A DNA stretch of 60,592 nt from Proteiniphilum sp. UBA5283 (GTDB lineage Bacteria; Bacteroidota; Bacteroidia; Bacteroidales; Dysgonomonadaceae). Position 1 is the stretch's first letter. Each line of letters opens with the position of its first letter. Where the stretch lies: NCBI GenBank assembly GCA_002408485.1, contig DHSP01000069.1:4429-65020 (forward strand), written 5' to 3'. The notes below the pieces were generated by a model. That model saw only the letters and a program-made list of their open reading frames with translations, made no database searches and was not told the DNA's origin. This document shows, one piece after another, positions 53,472 through 60,592 of the stretch. A program made the translations under genes and the position numbers.

Positions 53472-53594
53472 TAAATCTGAACAAAAAGGGACCCGTTTAA
53501 ATTGAAGGCAAAGATAATAAAATCAAACGGACAATTGTGGTTTCGAATAGGTAAAGATGATTAATAAAGGGAGCAAAATAAATCATGAACAGGC

Positions 53595-53984
53595 TCAGAT
53601 GCCCAACCTTCTCTTCATCTCGTCTACTTGCGACTCCCACAAAGCGATGGAATCTCCTTTTTCATCGGGTTCTGCAAAATCGGTGATCTCCAGCGTCATG
53701 TCGCCCGACAAATCCAGCTTATGCAGCATGAACTCAAAATAACAATTCTCTTCATCCTCGTCGATCCATTGATAGCGGATACTTGATTGCGGTTTCTGGT
53801 TTACAATAACTGCCTGATTTTGTGTTTTTCCCCAATAGAATGTGTAAATAGTCTCGGTCTCATCCATTGACACCTCATCTGCAAACCATTCCGAAAGACC
53901 GTCTATTTGGCTGACCATACGCCACAAGCTACTCTGAGTAGCGTTTCCCATAAGGAACTCGATATGGAATTTTTCTTTGGACAT
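53595..53984 (-). CDS. START-like (AHSA1/SRPBCC-type) domain protein
   Basis: A small cytosolic protein of 129 residues started at the ATG at 53984 (MSKEKFHIEFLMG). An upstream ATG at 54047 would add 21 residues of poor composition. The beta-alpha pattern FHIEFLMGNATQSSLWRMVS, then GLSEWFADEV, RYQWIDEDEENCYFEF and DMTLEITDFAEPDEKGD fits the START-like fold used for binding hydrophobic ligands. The family is widespread in Bacteroidota and its function is unknown. Confidence 0.82.
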   Translation of the reverse strand: MSKEKFHIEFLMGNATQSSLWRMVSQIDGLSEWFADEVSMDETETIYTFYWGKTQNQAVIVNQKPQSSIRYQWIDEDEENCYFEFMLHKLDLSGDMTLEITDFAEPDEKGDSIALWESQVDEMKRRLGI

Positions 53985-54061
53985 GTGTTGTTTTAAAACA
54001 GGTTTGCAATATACAACTTTTTTTTTGTTCCATTGCCAAAAGTTCACAAAAGTTAGACTAT

Positions 54062-54119
54062 TTGAGTCACCTCCGTTCCTCGATTTTCAATTGAGTCGCC
54101 TCCGCTCCTCGATTTTCAA
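54062..54119. repeat. Two tandem 29-base units
   Basis: Units at 54062-54090 and 54091-54119 match at 27 of 29 positions and are adjacent without spacer. They lie in the 259-base gap between the START-like gene and the NagB-like fusion, past the latter's terminator. No function is evident. Confidence 0.85.
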
Positions 54120-54189
54120 TTCTCACGATGGCATGGCTCGCACAAGCTCGGCTCTACTCATCTGGTTTAACAAAATAGCTCCTGAAATC

Positions 54190-54219
54190 AAAAAAGCTGT
54201 CTTGTATGACAGCTTTTTT
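54190..54219 (-). terminator. Intrinsic terminator after NagB-like/PIG-L gene
   Basis: A perfect 12-base-pair stem (54190-54201 with 54208-54219), 6-base loop, A-tract on one arm and T-tract on the other. It lies 25 bases past the stop of the leftward gene. Confidence 0.9.
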
Positions 54220-54243
54220 GTAATTGGATATTTACCGGTCAAA

Positions 54244-56229
54244 TTATTGTACCGGAATATACTCCACAAAGGCCTCTATTGCTTCGTAAGAGGCCAGGCC
54301 AAGCTTCCAGTACATATCGGCCGTGGCACGGTTTCGTTCTTCCGAGCGTTGCCAGAACAATCTCTCGTCGTCACCAAGGAATGGAGCACTCTCCATTTGA
54401 GACTGGTGTCTCAAAATAGCATTTCGTTTCTGGCGCAGTTCTTCGGGAGAAAGCGGTACGGCCATTTCAATATGATCTATCTCCCACTCCATCCAGGCAC
54501 CACGGTACATCCAGACGCGGCAATCTTGGAACCATTCTTCTTCCTTGAAGATGTCGATGGCTCCAAGAATGGCATCGAGACACACCTTGTGGGTGCCATG
54601 CGGGTCTGCAAGATCTCCTGCAACATAGATCTGATGCGGTTTGATGGTTTCAATAAAATCTTTGACAATCGTCACATCCCTTTCGGAAATGGGATTTTTT
54701 TTCACCTTGCCTGTTTCATAGAAGGGAAGGTCAAGAAAATGTATATTTTCCTCGGGAAGGCCTACGTATCTGTCTGCCGACCGGGCTTCTTCGCGACGTA
54801 TTCTCCCCTTAATAAAAAGGATGTCGGGTGTATCGATATCCTCCTTCGTTTTTTCGTGCAAGAGATAGTGACGAATCTTCTCATATTTTTCCAGAAGACC
54901 GGTGTTCTCGGGATTGAATTTTTTACGCATGCTATTCAGAACCGAGATATAGCGGATTACTTCTTCGTCTCCCACTGCAATGTTTCCGGATGTTTGGTAA
55001 GCCACATGCACCTCATGCCCCTGATTTACCAGTCGCTGAAAAGTACCACCCATGGAGATCACGTCGTCATCGGGATGCGGACTGAAAATAATTACCTTTT
55101 TGGGATAGGGCTTTGCCCTTTCGGGTCGATAGGTATCGTCTGCATCAGGTTTTCCTCCGGGCCAACCGGTAATGGTATGCTGCAGATCGTTGAATATCTT
55201 GATGTTTACATTGTAAGCTGATCCATAGAGGGTGATTAGCTCACTCAGCCCATTGTCATTGTAATCCTTGTTGGTCAACTTCAGGATAGGCTTGTTCACC
55301 ACACCACAGAGCCATACTATGGCCCGACGAATGAGCTTGCTGTTCCACTCGCAATTGGTGACAAGCCAAGGCCAGCTAATGCGCGTTAGCTCCGAGGCTG
55401 CCGCAAGGTCCACAAACACTTTTACTTCAGGATGAGTCTGCAAGATTGAGCCGGGAACCAAATCAGTTACAGGGCCTTCCACAATATCCCGGATGCTCCC
55501 GGCTTTTTGTTCGCTCCATGCCAGGAGGGCAATCTTTTTGGCATCCATCATGTCGGATAGCCCCATGGTGATTGCGCTTAACGGTACTTTGTCGAGTGAG
55601 CCGAAGTTGCGGGCAATATCTTTGCGTGAGTCTCCATCAAGCATGACAAGCCTTGTTTGTGAGTGAAGGCTGCTTCCAGGCATATTAAAGCCCACGTTCC
55701 CCTTGCTCCCTAATCCCAACAACAGGTAGTCGAGTCCACCCTTATCGGCCAGATCCTTCTCAAATGCATCACAGTTCTCGGCAATCAGATCCTTCTCGAT
55801 GGTTGCATCGGGTGAGAAGATGTTTTCCGGATCAATATCTATTTGATTTAAAAAAAGGTCCTTCAACATCTGCAGATTGCTGAAAGAAAAATCAAGCACA
55901 GGATAAAACTCATAAGTGTTAAAAACAACCAGATTTTTAAAACTCACGTTTTTTTCCCTGTGTTGCCTGACCAGTTCTTCATAAACCGGCAGTGGCGAAG
56001 TACCTCCACTGACTCCAAGCACAAAATGTTCTCCCTTCTTTTGTTTTTGTAACATCTCTTCCACAATGTCGTTTGCCACCTTTTTGGCAGCTCTCCTGGC
56101 CTCTTCATAGATTGCGACAGGCAACTTCTCATACCGTGCAAGATTGTACTCTTCAAAATCGTTTTCCGGACGGTAGTACTTCTTGGGAACCCGTTCGAAA
56201 GTAATGTGTGAACTCAGATCTAATCTCAT
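54244..56229 (-). CDS. NagB-like domain fused to PIG-L/LmbE deacetylase-like domain
   Basis: A 661-residue cytosolic fusion usually annotated glucosamine-6-phosphate deaminase. Residues about 30-290 are NagB-like (VLGVSGGTSPLPVYEEL, then LLGLGSKGNVGFNMPGSSL). Residues about 378-600 are a PIG-L/LmbE metal-dependent de-N-acetylase, with the zinc motif SPHPDDDVIS (383-392) and DPHGTH near its end. The E. coli NagB residues D72, D141, H143 and E148 align with Y106, K176, N178 and M183, so deaminase chemistry looks lost while the deacetylase zinc motif is intact. The protein may deacetylate an amino sugar and use the first domain for binding or another reaction. It follows the POT transporter by 71 bases and ends at a strong terminator. 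Confidence 0.85.
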   Translation of the reverse strand: MRLDLSSHITFERVPKKYYRPENDFEEYNLARYEKLPVAIYEEARRAAKKVANDIVEEMLQKQKKGEHFVLGVSGGTSPLPVYEELVRQHREKNVSFKNLVVFNTYEFYPVLDFSFSNLQMLKDLFLNQIDIDPENIFSPDATIEKDLIAENCDAFEKDLADKGGLDYLLLGLGSKGNVGFNMPGSSLHSQTRLVMLDGDSRKDIARNFGSLDKVPLSAITMGLSDMMDAKKIALLAWSEQKAGSIRDIVEGPVTDLVPGSILQTHPEVKVFVDLAAASELTRISWPWLVTNCEWNSKLIRRAIVWLCGVVNKPILKLTNKDYNDNGLSELITLYGSAYNVNIKIFNDLQHTITGWPGGKPDADDTYRPERAKPYPKKVIIFSPHPDDDVISMGGTFQRLVNQGHEVHVAYQTSGNIAVGDEEVIRYISVLNSMRKKFNPENTGLLEKYEKIRHYLLHEKTKEDIDTPDILFIKGRIRREEARSADRYVGLPEENIHFLDLPFYETGKVKKNPISERDVTIVKDFIETIKPHQIYVAGDLADPHGTHKVCLDAILGAIDIFKEEEWFQDCRVWMYRGAWMEWEIDHIEMAVPLSPEELRQKRNAILRHQSQMESAPFLGDDERLFWQRSEERNRATADMYWKLGLASYEAIEAFVEYIPVQ

Positions 56230-56300
56230 ATTTCTCTATTGATTTTATATACGTTGTTTATACCTAACATAACACCTTGAGGAGGTGACATGTTTATTTT

Positions 56301-57683
56301 TTATGACTTTTGCTCACTCCTGCGATCCATCTTGCGGGTTACCTGTCCGTAAATAAGAAGGGCAATGGCAGAAATAGCGCCGATAGCCACGAAGACATAC
56401 CAGATATGGTGCGCGTTTTGCGTGGCCTCAGCATAAGCAACCGTGTCCAATACACCGGACTCCCCCGTGAACAACCGTGGATCGGGTAAATATTTATCCA
56501 GCAAAAATCCCGAAAGGCCGAAGGCAAACAGGAACGAGAAGAAGGAATGCAGATGGCTAAATCCCAAATAAAGGCCCTCCTGCCCCTTAGGCGCCTGCAG
56601 CGAAAAATATTCCAGGTAACGGGGCGAAATAAAACATTCCGCAATTGCCTGCATGCCAATGCCTATGATCATCATGAACGCTACAGGATGCAATCCCAGA
56701 ATATAATCTTCCCCAATTTGCGTACCAAAAGACATAATAAGTGCAGAGAGAGGGATAATGAACATTCCCACCATCATGGAGGTGATGGCACTTCGTTTTT
56801 TCATCATGGAAGTCACGAAGTTTACAGTCACAAAAACCACCAGCGGATTGACATTCGCATACCACCCGGGGGAGGCACTCTCTCCAATCAACCTTATCAC
56901 ATATTTGGGCATGGTGGCATACATCTGACTTTGAATAACCCAGAAGCCGCTCACAATCAGGATCAATAGCATCAGTCGACCGTTAAAAACCACCTTTACC
57001 AACGAACGGCCAATCTCGGCAAAGCTTTTCCCTTTGCCTTCTGTTTTGGCCGATTGATAAAACAGATATACGGCAATCAGCGCCAGAAGCGTCATTGCTG
57101 CCGAAAAATAATTCAAGTATACAAGCCCCTGGTCTCCCATGCTCCTACGCAGCGGATCGACCACGGTTTTGCCGGTAAATGCGCCAATATTTACCATCAT
57201 GTAAAAGATGGAATAACCGCGCGCTCTATTTTCCGGTGTTGTTTCACGGGCTACCGTCCCTGAAATAACAGACTTGATGAACGATCCTCCAATTACTACC
57301 AGTATCAGCGGCGCAACGATAGACCATCGCAGATAACTCTCTTTCAGCCCCGTATAGGTAGTGGTCATTTCATAATCTACCAGTCCGGCACTCTCGAGCA
57401 TCGTGGGCAAAACACCCAGCCCTGCATACCCCACGGTAAGTAAGGTGAACGCGAGAAGAATCGCCGAGCGGAAACCTATTTTATCGGCATAGGCACCGGC
57501 AAACAGCGGTAGCAGATAAAGGGAAGCCGAGAATAGTCCTGCAATCACACCTGCCTCAATATCAGAGAACCCCCAAACGTTTGACAGATAGAGGGTAATT
57601 ACAATAAAGACCGCATAATATGCCAATCGCTCCAGGAGCTCTACAAAATTGGCAACCCAGAAGGGTTTTGAAAATTTTACCAT
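56301..57683 (-). CDS. POT/PTR2-family MFS transporter
   Basis: An inner-membrane transporter of 460 residues with about 12-14 helices. The first helix carries VELLERLAYYAVF, a match to the ExxERFxYY proton-coupling motif of peptide transporters (E15, E18, R19, Y22, Y23). TPENRARGYSIFYMMVNIGAF near 155-175 is the matching second POT motif. It may import di- or tripeptides, or amino-sugar-containing compounds given the NagB-like/PIG-L gene downstream. A TATCTTTG box at 57738-57731 lies 48 bases upstream, without a well-spaced upstream element. Confidence 0.85.
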   Translation of the reverse strand: MVKFSKPFWVANFVELLERLAYYAVFIVITLYLSNVWGFSDIEAGVIAGLFSASLYLLPLFAGAYADKIGFRSAILLAFTLLTVGYAGLGVLPTMLESAGLVDYEMTTTYTGLKESYLRWSIVAPLILVVIGGSFIKSVISGTVARETTPENRARGYSIFYMMVNIGAFTGKTVVDPLRRSMGDQGLVYLNYFSAAMTLLALIAVYLFYQSAKTEGKGKSFAEIGRSLVKVVFNGRLMLLILIVSGFWVIQSQMYATMPKYVIRLIGESASPGWYANVNPLVVFVTVNFVTSMMKKRSAITSMMVGMFIIPLSALIMSFGTQIGEDYILGLHPVAFMMIIGIGMQAIAECFISPRYLEYFSLQAPKGQEGLYLGFSHLHSFFSFLFAFGLSGFLLDKYLPDPRLFTGESGVLDTVAYAEATQNAHHIWYVFVAIGAISAIALLIYGQVTRKMDRRSEQKS

Positions 57684-57798
57684 CAGAAGGTATTTTATGT
57701 TAATTTAAATGCAATTTTTAATATCGTAGACAAAGATAAAAAATATTTTGATTATCGAAGAGGCAAATCCGGTTTTTGGCTTTCCCTAACAGTAGTTC

Positions 57799-60231
57799 CT
57801 ACTCCAAATCAATCACCGTAATTCCCGCACCGCCAAACTGTACATGTTCATCCTGAAAATGCGACACACCATGCACCGTACCCAGATATTCACGAATAAT
57901 CTGGCGTAAAGCCCCGGTACCGGTTCCATGCAAAATACGCACCCGTGCAACGCCCAGCTGAATCGCATCATCAATAAAATACATGACCGCCTGGAGTGCC
58001 TCATCCCCCCGCATTCCCCGTACATCAATATCCTGCCTGAAATTCAATTTCCGCTCATGCAGCAGATCGCGGGTATTCGATGCTTTCTTTTCCTTTTTAA
58101 GCTGATTGTTGCTCACCCGTTCCAGACTACAGAGATCAACCGTGGTTTTGATCATTCCAAAAGCAACGATTGCTTTTTTACCGTTTATTTCCATCACCTC
58201 GCCTGTAGTGGTCTGTCCTTTGATGCGTACAGCATCCCCTACTAGCGGTTCTTCCTGGATGACCGCAGATGATGAGGGAGTGTTTTTTGCCTTTTTGGCC
58301 AGTTTCTTTTGACCTGCTATCTCCCTCTCATCGTGATCGGCAGCCAACACCTGCTTTCTGAAATGGCTTAGAGACTCTCTAACCTGTTTGGTTTTTTCTT
58401 TTTCAGCCTTTGCCTCGCGAATTTCCCGGATGGTATTTTCAATGCGAGCGTTACTTTCTGCCAGCATCTGTTCTGCCTTCTGCCTGGCTTGAGCAAGAAT
58501 CTCCTTTTTCTCTTTGTTGATATCCTCCAGGCCGGTCTCATATTTCGTGGCGACCTCTTTCAGACGGTTGCGCTCACGGCGTATCTCGTCGCGTTTTCGC
58601 TCCCAGTAACGCCGGTCGCGGGCAATATCCTGCAAGTATTTGTCCATGTTGATATAGTCGCTCCCCACAATCTCTGAAGCATGTGCAATCACCTCCTCCG
58701 GTAAGCCGATTTTACGGGCTATTTCCACCGCAAAGGAACTACCGGGGTTACCAATGGAAAGGCGAAAGAGCGGCTGCATTTCATGCCTGTCATACAACAT
58801 GGCCCCATTCACTACCCCCTCATGTTCGTTGGCAAAATGTTTCAGATTCTGATAATGCGTGGTAATCACACCGTACGATTGTTGTCTGTTAAACCGATCG
58901 AGCAGGGCCTCCGCAATGGCAGCACCTATCTGCGGCTCGGTACCGCTCCCGAATTCATCGATCAGCAGCAAAGACTTCGCATGACAGTTTCTTTCGAAAT
59001 ATTTCATGTTCATCAGATGCGAGCTGTATGTGGAAAGATCGTTCTCGATAGATTGCTCGTCACCAATATCGATAAAGATATCTTCAAAGACACCGACTTT
59101 GGAATTTTCTTTTAGCGGAATCAGTAAGCCACATTGTACCATGTATTGCAGCAAGCCGACCGTCTTCAGACAGACCGACTTGCCACCTGCGTTAGGACCG
59201 GAGATTACCAGGATTCTGCGTGTTTCCTCCAGTGTGATATCAAGCGGAACAATTTTCCTGTTTTGCTTCTTCAGGGAGAGATAGAGCAGCGGGTGCACCG
59301 CCTCAACCCAATCGATCAGCCGTACATCTTCAAGAGAAGGCCTGATTCCTCCTATTTGTTGCGCGAAAGCCGCTTTGGCCTGAATAAAATCGATCTTCGC
59401 CAAAAACTCATACGACTCCAGCAAGTCGGACAGATAGGGGCGAAGATAGTCTGTAAAATCAACCAATATTCTAATAATTTCGCGTCGCTCATCACTTTCA
59501 AGCTCACGGATTCGGTTGTTGGCTTCCACCACCTCCGACGGTTCAATAAAGACGGTCTTGCCCGATGCCGATTCGTCGTGTACGATCCCTTTGATCTTTC
59601 GCTTAAAGGAAGGGTTCACCGGAATCACCAGTCGGCCATCGCGCATACTTGGTGCCACATCTTTTTCCACAAATCCTTCGGCTTGTGCCTTCCGCAGGAT
59701 GGCATTGAGACTTTTGGAAATTCCATTCGTCGTGGAGGTAAGTTCACGACGAATTTCCGACAGGCGGGAGGAAGCATTGTCCTTCATCTGGCCAAAGCCA
59801 TCCAGCAGGCTGTCAATTTTTTTGGTAATCTCCGGGAAAACAACCACATGACCCGTCAACGCAAGCAAGTGAGGATAGCGGGGTGTCTTCTCTTCGTCAC
59901 GCCGCAGAAATGCCACAATGCCGTTGATGGTCTGCAGCGAACGGCGCAGTTCGAAAAGTGCACTCTGGTCGATCCAGGCACCTGCCACACGCACGTGCCT
60001 CAGTACCGGGCGCAGATCGTAAAAATGATCGGCCGGGAAAGTATCCTCTTCCTCCCTGATACGCACAAACTCCTCCGTTTGCGATAAAAGCGTGCTTATA
60101 TCATCAAAAGAAGCAGAAAAATGCATCTCCTCCACCTTCTCTCGTCCAAGTATGCTCAAACACCGGTCGGAGATCAGCTGCCGTACTTTGTTGAATTCTA
60201 TTTTTTGCTCAAAATTATCGGGATAGATCAC
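57799..60231 (-). CDS. mutS2: MutS2 endonuclease / ribosome-rescue ATPase
   Basis: An 810-residue MutS2 with MutS core and clamp helices (about 1-330), an ATPase with P-loop GPNAGGKS (345-352) and Walker B LLLIDEFGSGTEP, a coiled-coil arm (about 520-630) and a C-terminal Smr nuclease domain (about 733-810) with DVRGMRGDEA and HGTGTGAL (768-775). It lacks the mismatch-recognition domain of MutS, as expected. The family suppresses recombination and in some bacteria splits collided ribosomes. A TAATTTTG box at 60282-60275 lies upstream. Confidence 0.97.
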   Translation of the reverse strand: MIYPDNFEQKIEFNKVRQLISDRCLSILGREKVEEMHFSASFDDISTLLSQTEEFVRIREEEDTFPADHFYDLRPVLRHVRVAGAWIDQSALFELRRSLQTINGIVAFLRRDEEKTPRYPHLLALTGHVVVFPEITKKIDSLLDGFGQMKDNASSRLSEIRRELTSTTNGISKSLNAILRKAQAEGFVEKDVAPSMRDGRLVIPVNPSFKRKIKGIVHDESASGKTVFIEPSEVVEANNRIRELESDERREIIRILVDFTDYLRPYLSDLLESYEFLAKIDFIQAKAAFAQQIGGIRPSLEDVRLIDWVEAVHPLLYLSLKKQNRKIVPLDITLEETRRILVISGPNAGGKSVCLKTVGLLQYMVQCGLLIPLKENSKVGVFEDIFIDIGDEQSIENDLSTYSSHLMNMKYFERNCHAKSLLLIDEFGSGTEPQIGAAIAEALLDRFNRQQSYGVITTHYQNLKHFANEHEGVVNGAMLYDRHEMQPLFRLSIGNPGSSFAVEIARKIGLPEEVIAHASEIVGSDYINMDKYLQDIARDRRYWERKRDEIRRERNRLKEVATKYETGLEDINKEKKEILAQARQKAEQMLAESNARIENTIREIREAKAEKEKTKQVRESLSHFRKQVLAADHDEREIAGQKKLAKKAKNTPSSSAVIQEEPLVGDAVRIKGQTTTGEVMEINGKKAIVAFGMIKTTVDLCSLERVSNNQLKKEKKASNTRDLLHERKLNFRQDIDVRGMRGDEALQAVMYFIDDAIQLGVARVRILHGTGTGALRQIIREYLGTVHGVSHFQDEHVQFGGAGITVIDLE

Positions 60232-60408
60232 GTCGTTGAATTTGTAGGTTGCGTTATACGCCTTATTTATCCCGCAAAATTACAATTTTATGATGACTAA
60301 TGCTATTCAGCCATTCACTTTTCCCGTTATTTTTCCCGGAAAAAATTACAGGGTATCCACTTAAAAAACAGTTCTTGTGTTTTCTGGTAATATTTTTGGT
60401 TTTTCTAG

Positions 60409-60439
60409 TTGCAGAATTCAAAAAGTTGTACTACTTTTG
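60409..60439 (+). promoter_or_regulatory. Promoter for tRNA-Met
   Basis: TTG at 60409-60411, a 20-base spacer and TACTTTTG at 60432-60439. Transcription should start near 60446, giving a leader of about 98 bases before the tRNA. Confidence 0.75.
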
Positions 60440-60475
60440 CACCTCGAATTCGGGAATAAACTTCCTGTTTTGTTT

Positions 60476-60510
60476 GTTGGTCAGAGCAGATGATTCATCA
60501 TCATGAGGCC
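60476..60510 (+). pseudogene. tRNA-Met-like remnant in the tRNA leader
   Basis: Thirty of 35 bases match 60558-60592 of the tRNA gene without gaps, at a constant offset of 82 bases, covering the D-loop 3' side and the whole anticodon arm with its CAT. Sequence for an acceptor stem and T-arm is not recognisable on either side. It looks like the decayed first copy of a tandem tRNA pair. Confidence 0.6.
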
Positions 60511-60543
60511 CCAAAAGCCAACCACGGTGTTCTGTATTTTAAT

Positions 60544-60592
60544 GGCGAGATAGCTCAGTTGGTTAGAGCGCATGATTCATAATCATGAGGTC
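60544..60592 (+). tRNA. tRNA-Met (CAT), 3' end cut by window edge
   Basis: The first 49 bases of a tRNA: acceptor GGCGAGA, D-arm GCTC...GAGC, anticodon stem CATGA/TCATG with loop TTCATAA, so the anticodon is CAT. It could be elongator Met, or an Ile tRNA whose CAT is modified; the missing 3' part would help decide. The D-stem and first pair are not of the initiator type as far as can be seen. Confidence 0.9.

Larger units (their letters stand above)
60232..60543. other. Divergent gap between mutS2 and tRNA-Met
   Basis: This 312-base gap holds the mutS2 leader with a TAATTTTG box (60282-60275, minus), the tRNA promoter (60409-60439, plus) and the tRNA-like remnant (60476-60510). A short open frame at 60300-60506 runs through the promoter and is not credible as a gene. 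Confidence 0.6.

Noticed and set aside
53977..55221. A 414-codon plus-strand open frame
   Set aside because: It is antisense to the NagB-like/PIG-L gene and runs across the terminator and tandem repeat. The minus-strand protein has recognisable domains.
57731..57738. TATCTTTG box upstream of the POT transporter
   Set aside because: The nearest TTTG is 25 bases further upstream, too far for a confident promoter call; it is mentioned only in the gene entry.
60300..60506. A 68-codon frame upstream of the tRNA
   Set aside because: It runs through the tRNA promoter and the tRNA-like remnant, and the translation looks random.
1..60592. CRISPR arrays, insertion sequences, integrases, rRNA genes
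   Set aside because: No repeat-spacer pattern, transposase or integrase motifs, or rRNA sequence were seen on either strand.

Overview
The window looks like a chromosomal segment of a Bacteroidota bacterium, most likely of the order Bacteroidales. Evidence is the SusC/SusD pairs, the Bacteroidota-type promoters (TTTG or TTG, about 17-20 bases, TAnnTTTG), a lipoprotein-rich carbohydrate locus, the LytTR two-component pair and the long LptF/G-type permease. I cannot fix the genus from sequence alone.

Positions 1 to about 37,760 form a large divergent polysaccharide utilisation locus (PUL) for pectin. The leftward arm starts at a promoter near 26,560 and reads susC, susD, an intrinsic terminator, then GH43-like, GH143-GH142 type, GH78, GH28, an STN-esterase-DUF3826 fusion, GH95, GH105, GH140, a GH78-BNR fusion, and the first 502 codons of another susC that runs off the left edge. 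The set GH140 (apiosidase), GH95, GH143-GH142, GH28, GH78 and a CE19-like pectin methylesterase matches the rhamnogalacturonan-II (RG-II) locus of Bacteroides thetaiotaomicron (BT1010-BT1021) as I remember it. The order esterase, GH28, GH78, GH143-GH142, GH43 also appears the same. The rightward arm (26,717-37,760) holds a TIM-barrel protein with an N-terminal hydrophobic segment, a second susC/susD pair followed by its own terminator, two paralogous PL1 pectate lyases and a free-standing DUF3826 protein. The lyases would cut the homogalacturonan backbone, SusC/SusD would bind and import fragments, and the periplasmic hydrolases would strip the side chains. No HTCS, AraC or ECF sigma regulator is visible, so the locus probably continues to the left.

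From about 37,800 to 46,025 lie a Dps ferritin with a textbook promoter, a LytTR response regulator and LytS-type kinase, a non-SusC TonB-dependent receptor, a YeiH-family transporter and an MFS transporter. From 46,030 to 60,231 all genes are leftward housekeeping genes: sixA-like phosphatase, tdh and kbl (threonine to glycine), rmuC, ribBA, an LptF/G permease, a START-like protein, a NagB-like/PIG-L fusion, a POT-family transporter and mutS2. The right edge cuts a tRNA-Met gene that has its own promoter, with a decayed tRNA-like copy in its leader.

The observations I find most unusual are the GH78-BNR fusion, the STN-esterase-DUF3826 fusion with a second stand-alone DUF3826, the terminators placed just after each susD, the loss of deaminase catalytic residues in the NagB-like fusion, and the tRNA-like remnant.
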